Below, piece after piece: positions 7,994 to 15,229 of a stretch of 17,076 bases of DNA. Positions within the stretch are counted from its first letter, which is position 1. Every line of letters starts with the position of its first letter. Under the pieces are notes generated by a model. It was not told the origin of the DNA and did not search any database. It worked only from the letters and a program-made list of their open reading frames with translations. Made by a program: the position numbers and the translations under genes. Source of the stretch: an uncultured Armatimonadota bacterium (GTDB lineage: Bacteria; Armatimonadota; Armatimonadia; Armatimonadales; Armatimonadaceae); assembly GCA_903881535.1 (NCBI GenBank), contig CAIRTT010000331.1:1-17076 (forward strand), written 5' to 3'.

Positions 7994-9273
7994 CCTACCT
8001 TCTCCCGATCGTGATCGCAGCACCATTTCTGGTTTTCTGTCTTCTCGGAACTCTTTGGCTGTCTGGAGTGGCTCTGTCCGAAAAGGGCATTGTGGCGATC
8101 ACGCGTGTTGGATTGCTCGTCTCGACGGTCTGCTTACTGCGACTGTTGCCTTCGTTTTTCACCGGAGGCACCAGATTTCATTCAGCGGACTGGTTTCGGG
8201 TCGGTGAATATCACTTCAGCATTGAGCTTGAGCTGTCTAGACTCGCAACGTTTCCATCACTACTTGCAGTCCTCCTTTTGGGCCTCATAACCCACTTTTC
8301 ATCGCGTTACATACACAGAGATCGTGGCTTTCTGCGCTTCTTCTTAATGTTGAATCTGTTTGCCTCCGGTATTTTGACCGTCTTTATTGGCGGTGCACTG
8401 GATGTGATGCTGGTGGGTTGGGAGTTGGTTGGGATTTCCTCTGTGTTCCTCATCGCATTCTTCCAAGAACGTGAACAACCCGTAGCTGGTGCACTTCGCG
8501 CTTTTATTACTTACCGGACGTGCGATATCGGTCTCCTTGTTGCGATTGTCTTATTGCACAGATTTACGGGGAATGCATCCCTTGACGACATAAGCAAACT
8601 AACCAGTCAACAGGCCACCCTTGTCGCCTGTCTACTCGTTCTGGCATCCCTCGGGAAAAGCGCTCAGTTTCCATTTTCAGGTTGGCTTCCAAAAGCGATG
8701 GAAGGCCCAACACCATCGAGCGCGGCGTTTTATGGAGCCCTCTCAATACATGCAGGTGCGTTTCTGCTTCTTAAGGCCAGACACTTACTGGAAATGTCTC
8801 CAGCCACATGCTGGGTAATTGTCATCATCGGTGCTGTGACAACACTGCAGGCAACCTTGTCAAGCCGGGCTGTAGCCGATGCCAAGTCCGCATTAGCCCT
8901 TGGAGCGCAGGCGCAAGTTGGGCTTATCTTCATCGAAATCGGCCTTGGATGGGACAAACTTGCACTGTGGCACCTGTGTGCACACTCGGTACTCCGTACA
9001 TTGGAGTTTTTACGTGCTCCATCGACTTTGCACGCATACCACAGCATGCACGCAGCAGCAGGCGGACACATACCAGCAACGGGTCAGTTCTACGATCGAT
9101 TTATCCCTGAGTCCTTACGGTTAAAACTGTACAGGGTTGCACTTGATCACGGGTGGGTCGACACATTGTTGTATCGGTTTTTCCTCGGACCATTGGTTGC
9201 TGTTGTGAACATCATCCTGATGGCGGAACAGAGAATGGCTCCTATTCAGGAGAAGGGTCTTCAGGATGATTAG
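7990..9273 (+). CDS. dabB: NuoL-like ion-conducting subunit (DabB-like, first copy)
   Basis: This 427-residue multi-helix membrane protein belongs to the Proton_antipo_M family. NuoL hallmarks are present: HFSSRYIHRDRGFLRFF, E145 in GWELVGISS (equivalent to the TM5 Glu of NuoL), K223 in GKSAQFPFSGWLPKAMEGPTPSS (TM7 Lys), and the TM11-like LWHLCAHSVLRTLEFLRA, where the usual Lys after HAFF is Arg. It is far shorter than NuoL (about 600) and ends after this helix plus one more hydrophobic segment (FFLGPLVAVVNIILM), so the region for TM12 and its charged residue is missing. A ribosome binding site (GAGG, 7 nt before ATG) lies inside the end of dabA. By analogy with DAB systems it would couple cation or proton flow to CO2 hydration by DabA. 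It is followed with an 8-nt overlap by a second, different homologue. Confidence 0.88.
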   Translation: MTYLLPIVIAAPFLVFCLLGTLWLSGVALSEKGIVAITRVGLLVSTVCLLRLLPSFFTGGTRFHSADWFRVGEYHFSIELELSRLATFPSLLAVLLLGLITHFSSRYIHRDRGFLRFFLMLNLFASGILTVFIGGALDVMLVGWELVGISSVFLIAFFQEREQPVAGALRAFITYRTCDIGLLVAIVLLHRFTGNASLDDISKLTSQQATLVACLLVLASLGKSAQFPFSGWLPKAMEGPTPSSAAFYGALSIHAGAFLLLKARHLLEMSPATCWVIVIIGAVTTLQATLSSRAVADAKSALALGAQAQVGLIFIEIGLGWDKLALWHLCAHSVLRTLEFLRAPSTLHAYHSMHAAAGGHIPATGQFYDRFIPESLRLKLYRVALDHGWVDTLLYRFFLGPLVAVVNIILMAEQRMAPIQEKGLQDD

Positions 9274-10549
9274 TCAGCTGACAGTTGCGTTGGCAATAGG
9301 CACGTTACTGGTCTCTGGAGTTCTCACGTTTTTCTTGAAAAATGTCAGCAGCATTAGGGCCGTTGGTTTTGTCACAGCATTAGCCAACTTTGTTGGGGTG
9401 TTGCTAATCCCTGTTGCCTCAGGAAACACGTTCGGCAACCAACATATCTTCATCGATGTCGATCAGGTGAACCGCATTCCAATGCTGGCATCGAGCCTGT
9501 TGTTGTTTGTGACCTTCTTGATGGCACCGGACAGTGCACTCCGCAGTGGCTTTGTGTGGAAATCACTAGTAAGTATCGCAGCTACGCAGCTTGCTTATAC
9601 GGCCGGTTCACCATGGTTGATGTCACTAGGTATTGCCATTGCATGGCTGCCCTTTTATCAAGAACTTTCTCCAGTTACACGGATCACCTTTGCCCTTGCA
9701 TCCGTTTTGCTGCCTGTTGGTCTCAACCTTGGCGACAAGGGAATCTGGATGGTATTTGCCGCTATCATCCTGAGGAAGGGGTTGTTTCCTGCACATGGAT
9801 GGATTACGCGGACAATGGGAGCTGGCCACTGGCTGACAGCGATGTTGGTCATCAACACGCACATTGGAGCCTTTGTCTTATTGCGGACATCGCATACATC
9901 GGCAGTATGGCTTACAGACCTCGCACTTGGAACAGCCGTGTATGCTGCTGCTCTCGGGATGCGGGACTTGTCCCCTCGGCGGACATTAGGCTGGTTGTCG
10001 ATCAGTCAATCTGCATTTTTGCTGGCCGGTATAGGCAGCCAGACATCCGAAGGCATCGCCGGGTCGCTCCTGCTTTGGCAGGTCGTTGTTGCTTCGACCA
10101 CGATTCTTGCCGGCATCATGGCAGCACTTGAATCCAGAATGTCCGTGTCCCTGACGCTAAAGCACTCTTCTGGACTGGCAGCACGCTTTCCAAGGCTTGC
10201 TGTAGGCTTTATCATCGCCGGACTTGCACTCGTTGGAGCACCGATGACACTTGGATTCTGTGCCGAAGATCTTCTGATGCACGGAACTTTGGCTGCACAT
10301 CCGCGCATTGGTATTCTCTTGCCGATTGCAACAGCGATGAACGCCATCACTGTCTTTCGGATGTTCTCACGACTGTTCCTCGGACCCGTTACCGAAGATC
10401 TGACCGATGTACCCGATGCGTTGCCACGTGAGCGTCTGGTGATGACCGCGGTTATTTCTTTCCTCATTCTTGGTGGACTTGTTCCCGGTTGGCTGCTCCC
10501 CAAAGCGGCAGCCACCCATGATGCTGTGACAACACATCCTGGAAATTAG
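9266..10549 (+). CDS. NuoM/N-like ion-conducting subunit (second, divergent copy)
   Basis: Also 427 residues and fully hydrophobic, this protein resembles NuoM/NuoN/MrpD more than NuoL. The TM7 Lys is kept (K171 in ILRKGLFPAHGWITRTM), as are FPRLAVGFIIAGLALVGAP and GFCAEDLLMHG, whose E334 corresponds to the TM12 charged residue of NuoM. At the TM5 position, where NuoL has GWE, this protein reads AWLPFYQ, so the conserved Glu is absent (Leu128), and the TM11 His/Lys helix is replaced by WQVVVASTTILAGIMAALESR. A purine-rich site (AGGAGAAGGG) lies about 9 nt before the ATG. The 8-nt overlap with the preceding gene implies coupled synthesis of the two subunits, probably as a hetero-oligomer with DabA. 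Family placement is good; calling it a DAB subunit rests on operon context. Confidence 0.8.
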   Translation: MISQLTVALAIGTLLVSGVLTFFLKNVSSIRAVGFVTALANFVGVLLIPVASGNTFGNQHIFIDVDQVNRIPMLASSLLLFVTFLMAPDSALRSGFVWKSLVSIAATQLAYTAGSPWLMSLGIAIAWLPFYQELSPVTRITFALASVLLPVGLNLGDKGIWMVFAAIILRKGLFPAHGWITRTMGAGHWLTAMLVINTHIGAFVLLRTSHTSAVWLTDLALGTAVYAAALGMRDLSPRRTLGWLSISQSAFLLAGIGSQTSEGIAGSLLLWQVVVASTTILAGIMAALESRMSVSLTLKHSSGLAARFPRLAVGFIIAGLALVGAPMTLGFCAEDLLMHGTLAAHPRIGILLPIATAMNAITVFRMFSRLFLGPVTEDLTDVPDALPRERLVMTAVISFLILGGLVPGWLLPKAAATHDAVTTHPGN

Positions 10550-10600
10550 CCAACATGGTCGCAATCGCCAATATCCCTTCAGGTGGTTCAATCGATACGG

Positions 10601-10618
10601 GTTATCCTCCTCGATAAC
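10601..10618. repeat. Inverted repeat GTTATC-N6-GATAAC
   Basis: Perfect 6-bp arms surround a CTCCTC spacer. There is no T-run on either side, so it is a poor terminator. It could be an operator for the downstream acetyltransferase operon, an mRNA-stabilising hairpin after the Dab operon, or chance. Confidence 0.3.
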
Positions 10619-10668
10619 GACAGGAATGCCAGAGGGAGTTCGTCTCACATCACAATCGTTTGAGCCTG

Positions 10669-10674
10669 TAGACT
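10669..10674 (+). promoter_or_regulatory. Candidate -10 box for leaderless acetyltransferase transcript
   Basis: TAGACT (4 of 6 to TATAAT, fitting TANNNT) ends 6 nt before the ATG at 10681. GGATGC lies in between, with no usable Shine-Dalgarno sequence. The spacing would put transcription start on the ATG. No clear -35 box is seen. Confidence 0.28.
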
Positions 10675-10680
10675 GGATGC

Positions 10681-11886
10681 ATGGCGATTGAATTCCGGAT
10701 GCTTGAGCGTGGAGACTACACCGAGCACCAAAACCTGAAGAGTATGGCGTTCGGACGTGGCGGCATCCGCCCACCCTTGGCTGAAGATGCTCCTGATCCA
10801 GTCGGATTACTGAGCACCATCGCAATCTTTGAGGATGGCAAACTCATGTCATCCGTCACTGTGGAACCCTACCGTGTTCACTTTGGTTACGGTACACAGC
10901 TGGACTACGGTGGTATCGGAGGCGTCGCATGCGCTAATGAACGCCGCGGACGCGGCTACGTCCAACAGCTCCTGATTCGCTCCCTCGCACTCATGGAAGA
11001 GCAGGGACAAACCATCTCCGGACTCTATCCGTTCGCCTACGCCTTCTACCGCAAGTTCGGCTGGGAACACGTCGGCCATGTCCAGAACATCAAACTCCCG
11101 GTACGCGAACTCAAGCGCTATAGCCCCGCAGGCTGGGATGTCTCCGAAATCGACCTCGAAGCAAACCTCGAGTCCGTCAAGCCGTTCTATGACAGCGTTG
11201 CAGCAAACTATCGGTCGGCGTTTACCGCATCGACGCACAAGTGGCCGGATGACTACAAGGCGCACGACGACCGGAAATCCTTCGTCTATGTCGCACGCGA
11301 TGAACGTGGTGAAATCGGTGGCCTACTACGCTTCCGCTACCCGGCACACGGCTCTGATGACCTTCCGACTGTGACGCGCATCTGGACAAAAAGCCCTGCG
11401 GCATTGCATGCTCTCCTCGATGTCATCCGCGATATCGGTGTGCAACACGACACCGTGCAGCTCCAGGTTCCCGCAGACTTCCCAACGCTCTCGCTCAACT
11501 GCTCACATGCAACGAAGATCGCCCTCGAGCCCGTCTACCAGGGACGCATCGTCAGCATCGCGCAGTGGGCCGCCGGCATCACCCTTCCACCAGCCACGGA
11601 AGAACACGATCTCACAGTGCATTTGCATGACCCACACTGCCCCTGGAATGACGGGACGTGGACGCTGACACGTACCCATACTGGTGTGCGTGCGGCCAAA
11701 GCTGATGGAGCCATCGAAACCGACATCGACTTGGACATCACAACCTTTTCACAGCTTGCCTTTGGTGAACCATCCCGAATCCCGCTTCAGGCGGCCGGCA
11801 AGCTCGCACAAGCAAATCCAGCTGTCAATGCCGCCATCGATGCCATCTTCCCACCACACGCCGTTTATCTCTGGGATGGTTTCTAA
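10681..11886 (+). CDS. Eis-like GNAT N-acetyltransferase with SCP2-like C-terminus
   Basis: The 401 residues match the Eis-family length and architecture: a first GNAT fold (1 to about 140), a second degenerate GNAT fold (about 145-285) and a sterol-carrier-like domain (about 300-401). The acetyl-CoA loop is ERRGRGYVQQLL (R88-G92). Y123 in AFYRKFGWE matches the general-acid Tyr126 of Mycobacterium Eis (FGY/FGW context), and the chain ends in Phe, as in Eis, where the terminal carboxylate acts as base. Eis enzymes acetylate several amines on aminoglycosides or lysines of proteins; the natural substrate here is unknown. The stop is followed directly, with no spacer, by the hydrolase start. The start Met fits the family and no better start is nearby. 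Codons in this gene and the next look richer in C-ending forms than those in the Dab operon (by eye). Confidence 0.88.
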   Translation: MAIEFRMLERGDYTEHQNLKSMAFGRGGIRPPLAEDAPDPVGLLSTIAIFEDGKLMSSVTVEPYRVHFGYGTQLDYGGIGGVACANERRGRGYVQQLLIRSLALMEEQGQTISGLYPFAYAFYRKFGWEHVGHVQNIKLPVRELKRYSPAGWDVSEIDLEANLESVKPFYDSVAANYRSAFTASTHKWPDDYKAHDDRKSFVYVARDERGEIGGLLRFRYPAHGSDDLPTVTRIWTKSPAALHALLDVIRDIGVQHDTVQLQVPADFPTLSLNCSHATKIALEPVYQGRIVSIAQWAAGITLPPATEEHDLTVHLHDPHCPWNDGTWTLTRTHTGVRAAKADGAIETDIDLDITTFSQLAFGEPSRIPLQAAGKLAQANPAVNAAIDAIFPPHAVYLWDGF

Positions 11887-12642
11887 ATGTCAGCAACCAC
11901 CGGCTGGCTCGGAACACCTGCCGTAACGGCATCCATTGTTCGCTGGACCGGCCCGCAAGGGCAGACGGTGGTGACATTTGGGGATGTCCGTACGGCTGAG
12001 GATGTTGTGCTGATGATCCACGGGATGGCCGGGAGCAAGGAACGTTTTTTGCCGCTGGCGCTGGCGTGTGTAAATGCTGGTAAAGCCGTTGTTGCAGTCG
12101 ACCTCCCGTTCCACGGTGAGCGTCGAAGTGAGCCCCATGGCTCGATCATGCTCTATCCACCGCATCCCCACTTCATGAAGGTCTCTGCAACCGTCTGCAA
12201 CACATTGCTTGCAGAGCTTCCCGAAACCCTCAATGCCATCGGTGTCACAAAGCCTGTCACCGCGCTTGGACACAGCCTCGGCGGACGCATCGCGTATCAC
12301 ATGGCACTTCGCAACCTTGAAGTAAAGCGCGTTATTTCCGTTGGCAGCCCGATCGGCGTCGAGTCCATCCCGAAAGGCAGCACCTTTACCGAAAAGGACC
12401 ATGGCCACTGGAAAGACATCGATCCGTTTGCCGGAACCGAGTCCATTCGACGCGTCCCGATCACCTTCATCCACGGTGAAAAAGACAAAGTCTGCCCGCT
12501 CTTTACCATTGAACGACTGCAAGGGTTGATTCATGAGACATCCCCAGATGTCAAATTCGACATCAAGGTCATCCCGGATGCTGGTCATGAGCTCACTGGC
12601 GCCCTCGAAGCCGCGGCGCTTGCGGAGCTGCTCGAAGCGTAA
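11887..12642 (+). CDS. Alpha/beta hydrolase (serine esterase/lipase type)
   Basis: This 251-residue cytoplasmic protein has a complete alpha/beta-hydrolase triad: nucleophile S130 in the GHSLGG elbow, probable acid D200 in IHGEKDKVCP, and H234 in DAGHELTG. The oxyanion-hole strand is MIHGMAGSKERF (about 43-54), and VDLPFHGER (71-79) is the typical second-strand motif. A cap segment lies at about 150-188. There is no signal peptide. The substrate is not readable; a carboxylester or thioester is most likely. Its ATG comes immediately after the stop of the acetyltransferase gene, and the S41-type gene starts 15 nt after its stop, so the three probably form one operon. Confidence 0.85.
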   Translation: MSATTGWLGTPAVTASIVRWTGPQGQTVVTFGDVRTAEDVVLMIHGMAGSKERFLPLALACVNAGKAVVAVDLPFHGERRSEPHGSIMLYPPHPHFMKVSATVCNTLLAELPETLNAIGVTKPVTALGHSLGGRIAYHMALRNLEVKRVISVGSPIGVESIPKGSTFTEKDHGHWKDIDPFAGTESIRRVPITFIHGEKDKVCPLFTIERLQGLIHETSPDVKFDIKVIPDAGHELTGALEAAALAELLEA

Positions 12643-12657
12643 GTCAGTGAGTCCGAA

Positions 12658-14658
12658 ATGAATGTGTTTCCACTTCTCGAGAGACTTGTACGCTGGCATC
12701 CAGAAACTGTCGATGCCCAGAAGCTTGAGGCCGTTCTGCGTGCCGCGGCGGGAGATAACCCTCTCGCCGTCTTGAATGCCCTCGGGGACCCGCAATCCTA
12801 TCTGGAGCCGCCTGCCGCACGCATCGTTGGAGAGAAAGACATTCTTCCAACGGGGTGGTCGAGCGAGACACTCACCGATGGCACGTCAGTCATCAAAGTA
12901 ACTGATCCATCCCGTTTCCGTGACCGCCTTTTTCTTGCTGCGCTCCCTGATCACGTGCGGGAAATTATTGCGGCCCGACGGCTGATTCTTGACTTGCGCT
13001 TTGAGCGCGCACCTCATAAGAGCGACATCGATCCGATGCTGGATTTCCTGCGCCGTATAACTCCGGGCGCTGACATTGCGTTTCGGGCACACATCGGATT
13101 TGCATCCGAAGACCGACCAGACTCTGGCGACTACCGTAGCGAATGGCGGCAGCGCCGGATGCCGGGGGCTGGCAAGGTTGCCATCGCGTTGATTGTGAAT
13201 GCCAATACGCCCCAGCTCCTTCCGCTGGTGGCGGCGGCACGGGATGGCAATCTGTTCCTTCTTACTGATGACTTTGTCCGCCGGCCACCTTCAACTGACA
13301 TTTTTGGACTACCGTACACAGTTGTCAAAGTCGGTGGAGAGAGCTATCGCATCCGCACGGCGGTATCACCTCTTGCACTCGCGCAACCAATTCTGATTCC
13401 TGCCGGCACGACGTATACGGCTGTTTCCAAGCGCCTATCAGATGTTAGCGAGCGTTCTGCGGTGGTTGCTGTTCGCCTCCCGGGAGCCCCTAATATTCCG
13501 CAGCTTCCAGACACCGCCGGTGTAAGCGTACAGCTGCTTCGTGCACAAATCGTGGTTGCCGGGATGCATCCACACCTTTCCAAGCCATGGAAGGTGGTCT
13601 CACTTTCATCCGATGGACGTGACACCGATGCGATGCGTCTTACGACGGCCCTAAAGCATGTCGCAGTAGCGCTCGCGGATGGACATGCGCAGGTTTTGTA
13701 TCGTCCGATGTCAGATGCTGGGATTGTGCCGGCGCCGGTTCGGCTGCGGGTCCTCGATGGTCAATTAACGATCGTGCAGCGCTACGGGATTCCGCCTTTG
13801 GAGGCCGGTCTTGAACTAGGGGATGTTATCGAGACGATAAACGGTGAGCCTTGGTCAAAGGTTGCAAAACCGCTGGCAGCCGAGCTGTCGTATTCAACGC
13901 AATGGGCACATACGCTCTATGTCTGTAATCGCATTTTGGCTGGGCCATCCGGTGGTCTGATTCGCATCGGAATCAACCGGGGTGGCAAGCGAAAGGTGAT
14001 TGAGCTTCTGCGGGTGATGACGGTTGCATCGGATGGCAGGATACATGAGCGCTTGACACCGCCTGCGCGGATGCTGGCTGGAAGTGTTGGCTATTTGGAT
14101 CTTGACAGCCTGACGCCAAGCGGACTTGGGAAAGCGCTAGCGGTTGTGGGGAACGCTGAGAAGTGGATTATAGATGCCCGTGGCCAGGGAAATATGGTCG
14201 CGTGGGATTTGGCCCCGCAGCTTGCGACAAAGCGCACCGTGGCTGGGGTTTGTGTGACGCGTGTGGACTGCGCCGATGTCGGTGCGTCGCAAGAGACACA
14301 GCAACGCCGCCGTGAGCTGGTCATCGAACCAGCAAAGGGAGCACGCCGCCGTAAGGTTGTTGTGCTTGTGGATGAACGTACGCAGAGCCAGAGCGAGGTT
14401 TCGGCGATGTTCTTCAAGGCCGTCGGTGCGTTGATCGTGGGCAGTCGGACTGCTGGGACGGTCGGGGATGTGACCGATATTCAGGCGCACCCTGAGGTTC
14501 GGATTTCGTTTTCTGGCCAGGATGTGCTGACGCCGCAGGGTGTGACTCTGCACGGCCGCGGTCTTGATATCGATGTACAGGTACGGGAAACGCCCGCTGC
14601 GGTGCGCAGCGGGCGTGACCTGCCGCTGGAAGCGGCTCTACGTTTGCTCAAGGGCTGA
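12658..14658 (+). CDS. S41-type protein: degenerate S41 + PDZ + C-terminal S41 (TAG subgroup)
   Basis: This 666-residue protein has no signal peptide or membrane helix. Residues 1-60 (LLERLVRWHPETVD then ALGDPQSYL) resemble the helical N-terminus of S41 peptidases. Residues 90-260 look like a worn S41 domain: RLILDLRFE, then VAIALIVNANTPQLLPLV in place of the serine segment. A PDZ-like stretch (about 360-450, GLELGDVIETINGEPW) leads to a second S41 domain with WIIDARGQG, S577 in VDERTQSQSEVSAMFF, SRTAGTVGDVT, FSGQDVLTPQG and the closing GRGLDIDVQV. S577 is the expected nucleophile. The Lys found 25 residues later in Prc/CtpA is Val602, as in the TAGxxG subgroup, so activity through a Ser/Lys dyad is unlikely; it may use other residues or be inactive. 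It is the third gene of the operon starting at 10681. Confidence 0.8.
   Translation: MNVFPLLERLVRWHPETVDAQKLEAVLRAAAGDNPLAVLNALGDPQSYLEPPAARIVGEKDILPTGWSSETLTDGTSVIKVTDPSRFRDRLFLAALPDHVREIIAARRLILDLRFERAPHKSDIDPMLDFLRRITPGADIAFRAHIGFASEDRPDSGDYRSEWRQRRMPGAGKVAIALIVNANTPQLLPLVAAARDGNLFLLTDDFVRRPPSTDIFGLPYTVVKVGGESYRIRTAVSPLALAQPILIPAGTTYTAVSKRLSDVSERSAVVAVRLPGAPNIPQLPDTAGVSVQLLRAQIVVAGMHPHLSKPWKVVSLSSDGRDTDAMRLTTALKHVAVALADGHAQVLYRPMSDAGIVPAPVRLRVLDGQLTIVQRYGIPPLEAGLELGDVIETINGEPWSKVAKPLAAELSYSTQWAHTLYVCNRILAGPSGGLIRIGINRGGKRKVIELLRVMTVASDGRIHERLTPPARMLAGSVGYLDLDSLTPSGLGKALAVVGNAEKWIIDARGQGNMVAWDLAPQLATKRTVAGVCVTRVDCADVGASQETQQRRRELVIEPAKGARRRKVVVLVDERTQSQSEVSAMFFKAVGALIVGSRTAGTVGDVTDIQAHPEVRISFSGQDVLTPQGVTLHGRGLDIDVQVRETPAAVRSGRDLPLEAALRLLKG
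14590..14616. repeat. Perfect 12-bp inverted repeat with 3-nt loop, inside the S41 gene end
   Basis: ACGCCCGCTGCG (14590-14601) and CGCAGCGGGCGT (14605-14616) are exact reverse complements around GTG. In frame it encodes TPAAVRSGR near the C-terminus. No T-run follows, so it is not a standard terminator. The RNA would form a very stable GC-rich hairpin about 40 nt before the stop. Confidence 0.7.
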
Positions 14659-14659
14659 T

Positions 14660-14675
14660 GCCCCGGCAAAGGGGC
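14660..14675 (+). terminator. Weak hairpin terminator after the S41 gene
   Basis: GCCCC (14660-14664), loop GGCAAA, GGGGC (14671-14675), followed by TTACTTTACT. The stem is short and the T-run interrupted. It sits directly after the S41 stop (14656-14658) and before the stop of the convergent lipoprotein gene at 14676, so it could insulate the two. Confidence 0.45.
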
Positions 14676-15071
14676 TTACTTTACTGGCGTCAGGGTCGTT
14701 GGTCCCCCGGCCCCGATGAGCTCCAAGTTGCCTTCTTTGAGCGCCCAGGTCACAGATTGATTCAGATTTGATTTCACATTGGCAGGAAGCAATCCCATGA
14801 TGTCGTTGCCACCCGATTTTACGGATGTGATCGCGATGTCAAGCTTATCGCCATTCACTTTGTAAGTGCCTTCTGCATCTACAGAACCCATTGGAGATTT
14901 TGCGGATTGTTTGACCTTATTATCAGCGGTGAATTCAATCGTCGATCCGGACATTCCGGACACGGTACCTGTCCATTTTCCAACTGGGGATGGCTTGGCG
15001 CAGCCAACAAGCGAAACACCCAATGTGGCCACAACGACGATTACGGAACAGATACGCATAGATGGAAGCAT
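14676..15071 (-). CDS. Small lipoprotein, unknown function
   Basis: I chose the ATG at 15071 (131 residues) because GGAGG lies 7 nt upstream; the ATG at 15077 would touch the GGAGG, and a third ATG at 15059 is also possible. A signal peptide (about 5-24: MRICSVIVVVATLGVSLVGC) ends in the lipobox LVGC, so the mature protein begins with a lipid-modified Cys and sits on a membrane. The mature part reads GKWTGTV, a strand-rich middle (TIEFTADNKVKQS, GTYKVNGDKLDIAI) and a charged end, resembling small beta-barrel-like lipocalin or META-type lipoproteins. Function is unknown. It is convergent with the S41 gene and divergent from the DUF1648 gene. Confidence 0.78.
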   Translation of the reverse strand: MLPSMRICSVIVVVATLGVSLVGCAKPSPVGKWTGTVSGMSGSTIEFTADNKVKQSAKSPMGSVDAEGTYKVNGDKLDIAITSVKSGGNDIMGLLPANVKSNLNQSVTWALKEGNLELIGAGGPTTLTPVK

Positions 15072-15229
15072 CAGCATCCCTCCAGATTTTAGTTAACTCA
15101 ATATACCGGAAGCCACTGTGGTGGCATCGAAAATTCTACAAATCACGCACCACTTTTCTGAAACATCTGTACAATGTACAAGTTGTATTGGTTTATCTTC
15201 ACCTGGGTTGGGTGAGAGAGCAGCTAGCT
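15072..15229. promoter_or_regulatory. Divergent region between lipoprotein and DUF1648 genes
   Basis: This 158-bp region serves both genes. Leftward, TATATT and TAAAAT lie shortly upstream of the lipoprotein's GGAGG and could be -10 boxes. A GCCAC-TGTG-GTGGC inverted repeat lies at 15112-15125. Rightward, the TGTACAA tandem repeat (15168-15181) contains TACAAT, a plausible -10 box for the DUF1648 gene. None has a convincing -35 box. Confidence 0.4.
15168..15181. repeat. Tandem TGTACAA repeat, possible operator
   Basis: TGTACAA occurs twice back to back (15168-15174, 15175-15181). Each copy contains the palindrome TGTACA, so the first 13 bases also form a near-perfect palindrome. It overlaps TACAAT, a possible -10 box for the DUF1648 gene, so a bound repressor would block it. 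The same heptamer occurs at 3529-3535 in the kinase/SulP control region. Confidence 0.35.

Larger units (their letters stand above)
10550..10680. other. Intergenic region after the carbon-uptake operon
   Basis: This 131-bp gap has one small inverted repeat (10601-10618) and a possible -10 box next to the acetyltransferase start. No strong factor-independent terminator with a T-run was found, so read-through from the Dab operon is possible. Confidence 0.5.

Noticed and set aside
10006..10515. Minus-strand reading frame of 169 codons inside the second NuoM-like gene
   Set aside because: Low-complexity Ser/Arg/Ala composition, typical of the antisense of a hydrophobic membrane protein.
7990..10549. 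The two NuoL/M-like genes as one DabB gene split by a frameshift
   Set aside because: Each has its own TM7-like Lys-Gly...Pro...Gly-Trp motif, so they are two homologues, not halves of one protein.
11890..12795. Long minus-strand reading frame (301 codons) opposite the alpha/beta hydrolase gene
   Set aside because: Its translation has no recognisable motif, and the opposite strand encodes a complete hydrolase with its triad. It is a product of codon bias.
15112..15125. GCCAC-TGTG-GTGGC as a terminator
   Set aside because: Short stem with no T-run on either side, and it lies between divergent genes where no terminator is expected.
15062..15229. Upstream extension of the DUF1648 protein to the ATG at 15062
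   Set aside because: It would overlap the divergent lipoprotein start and its ribosome binding site and adds residues unlike the family; the domain begins right after ATG 15230.
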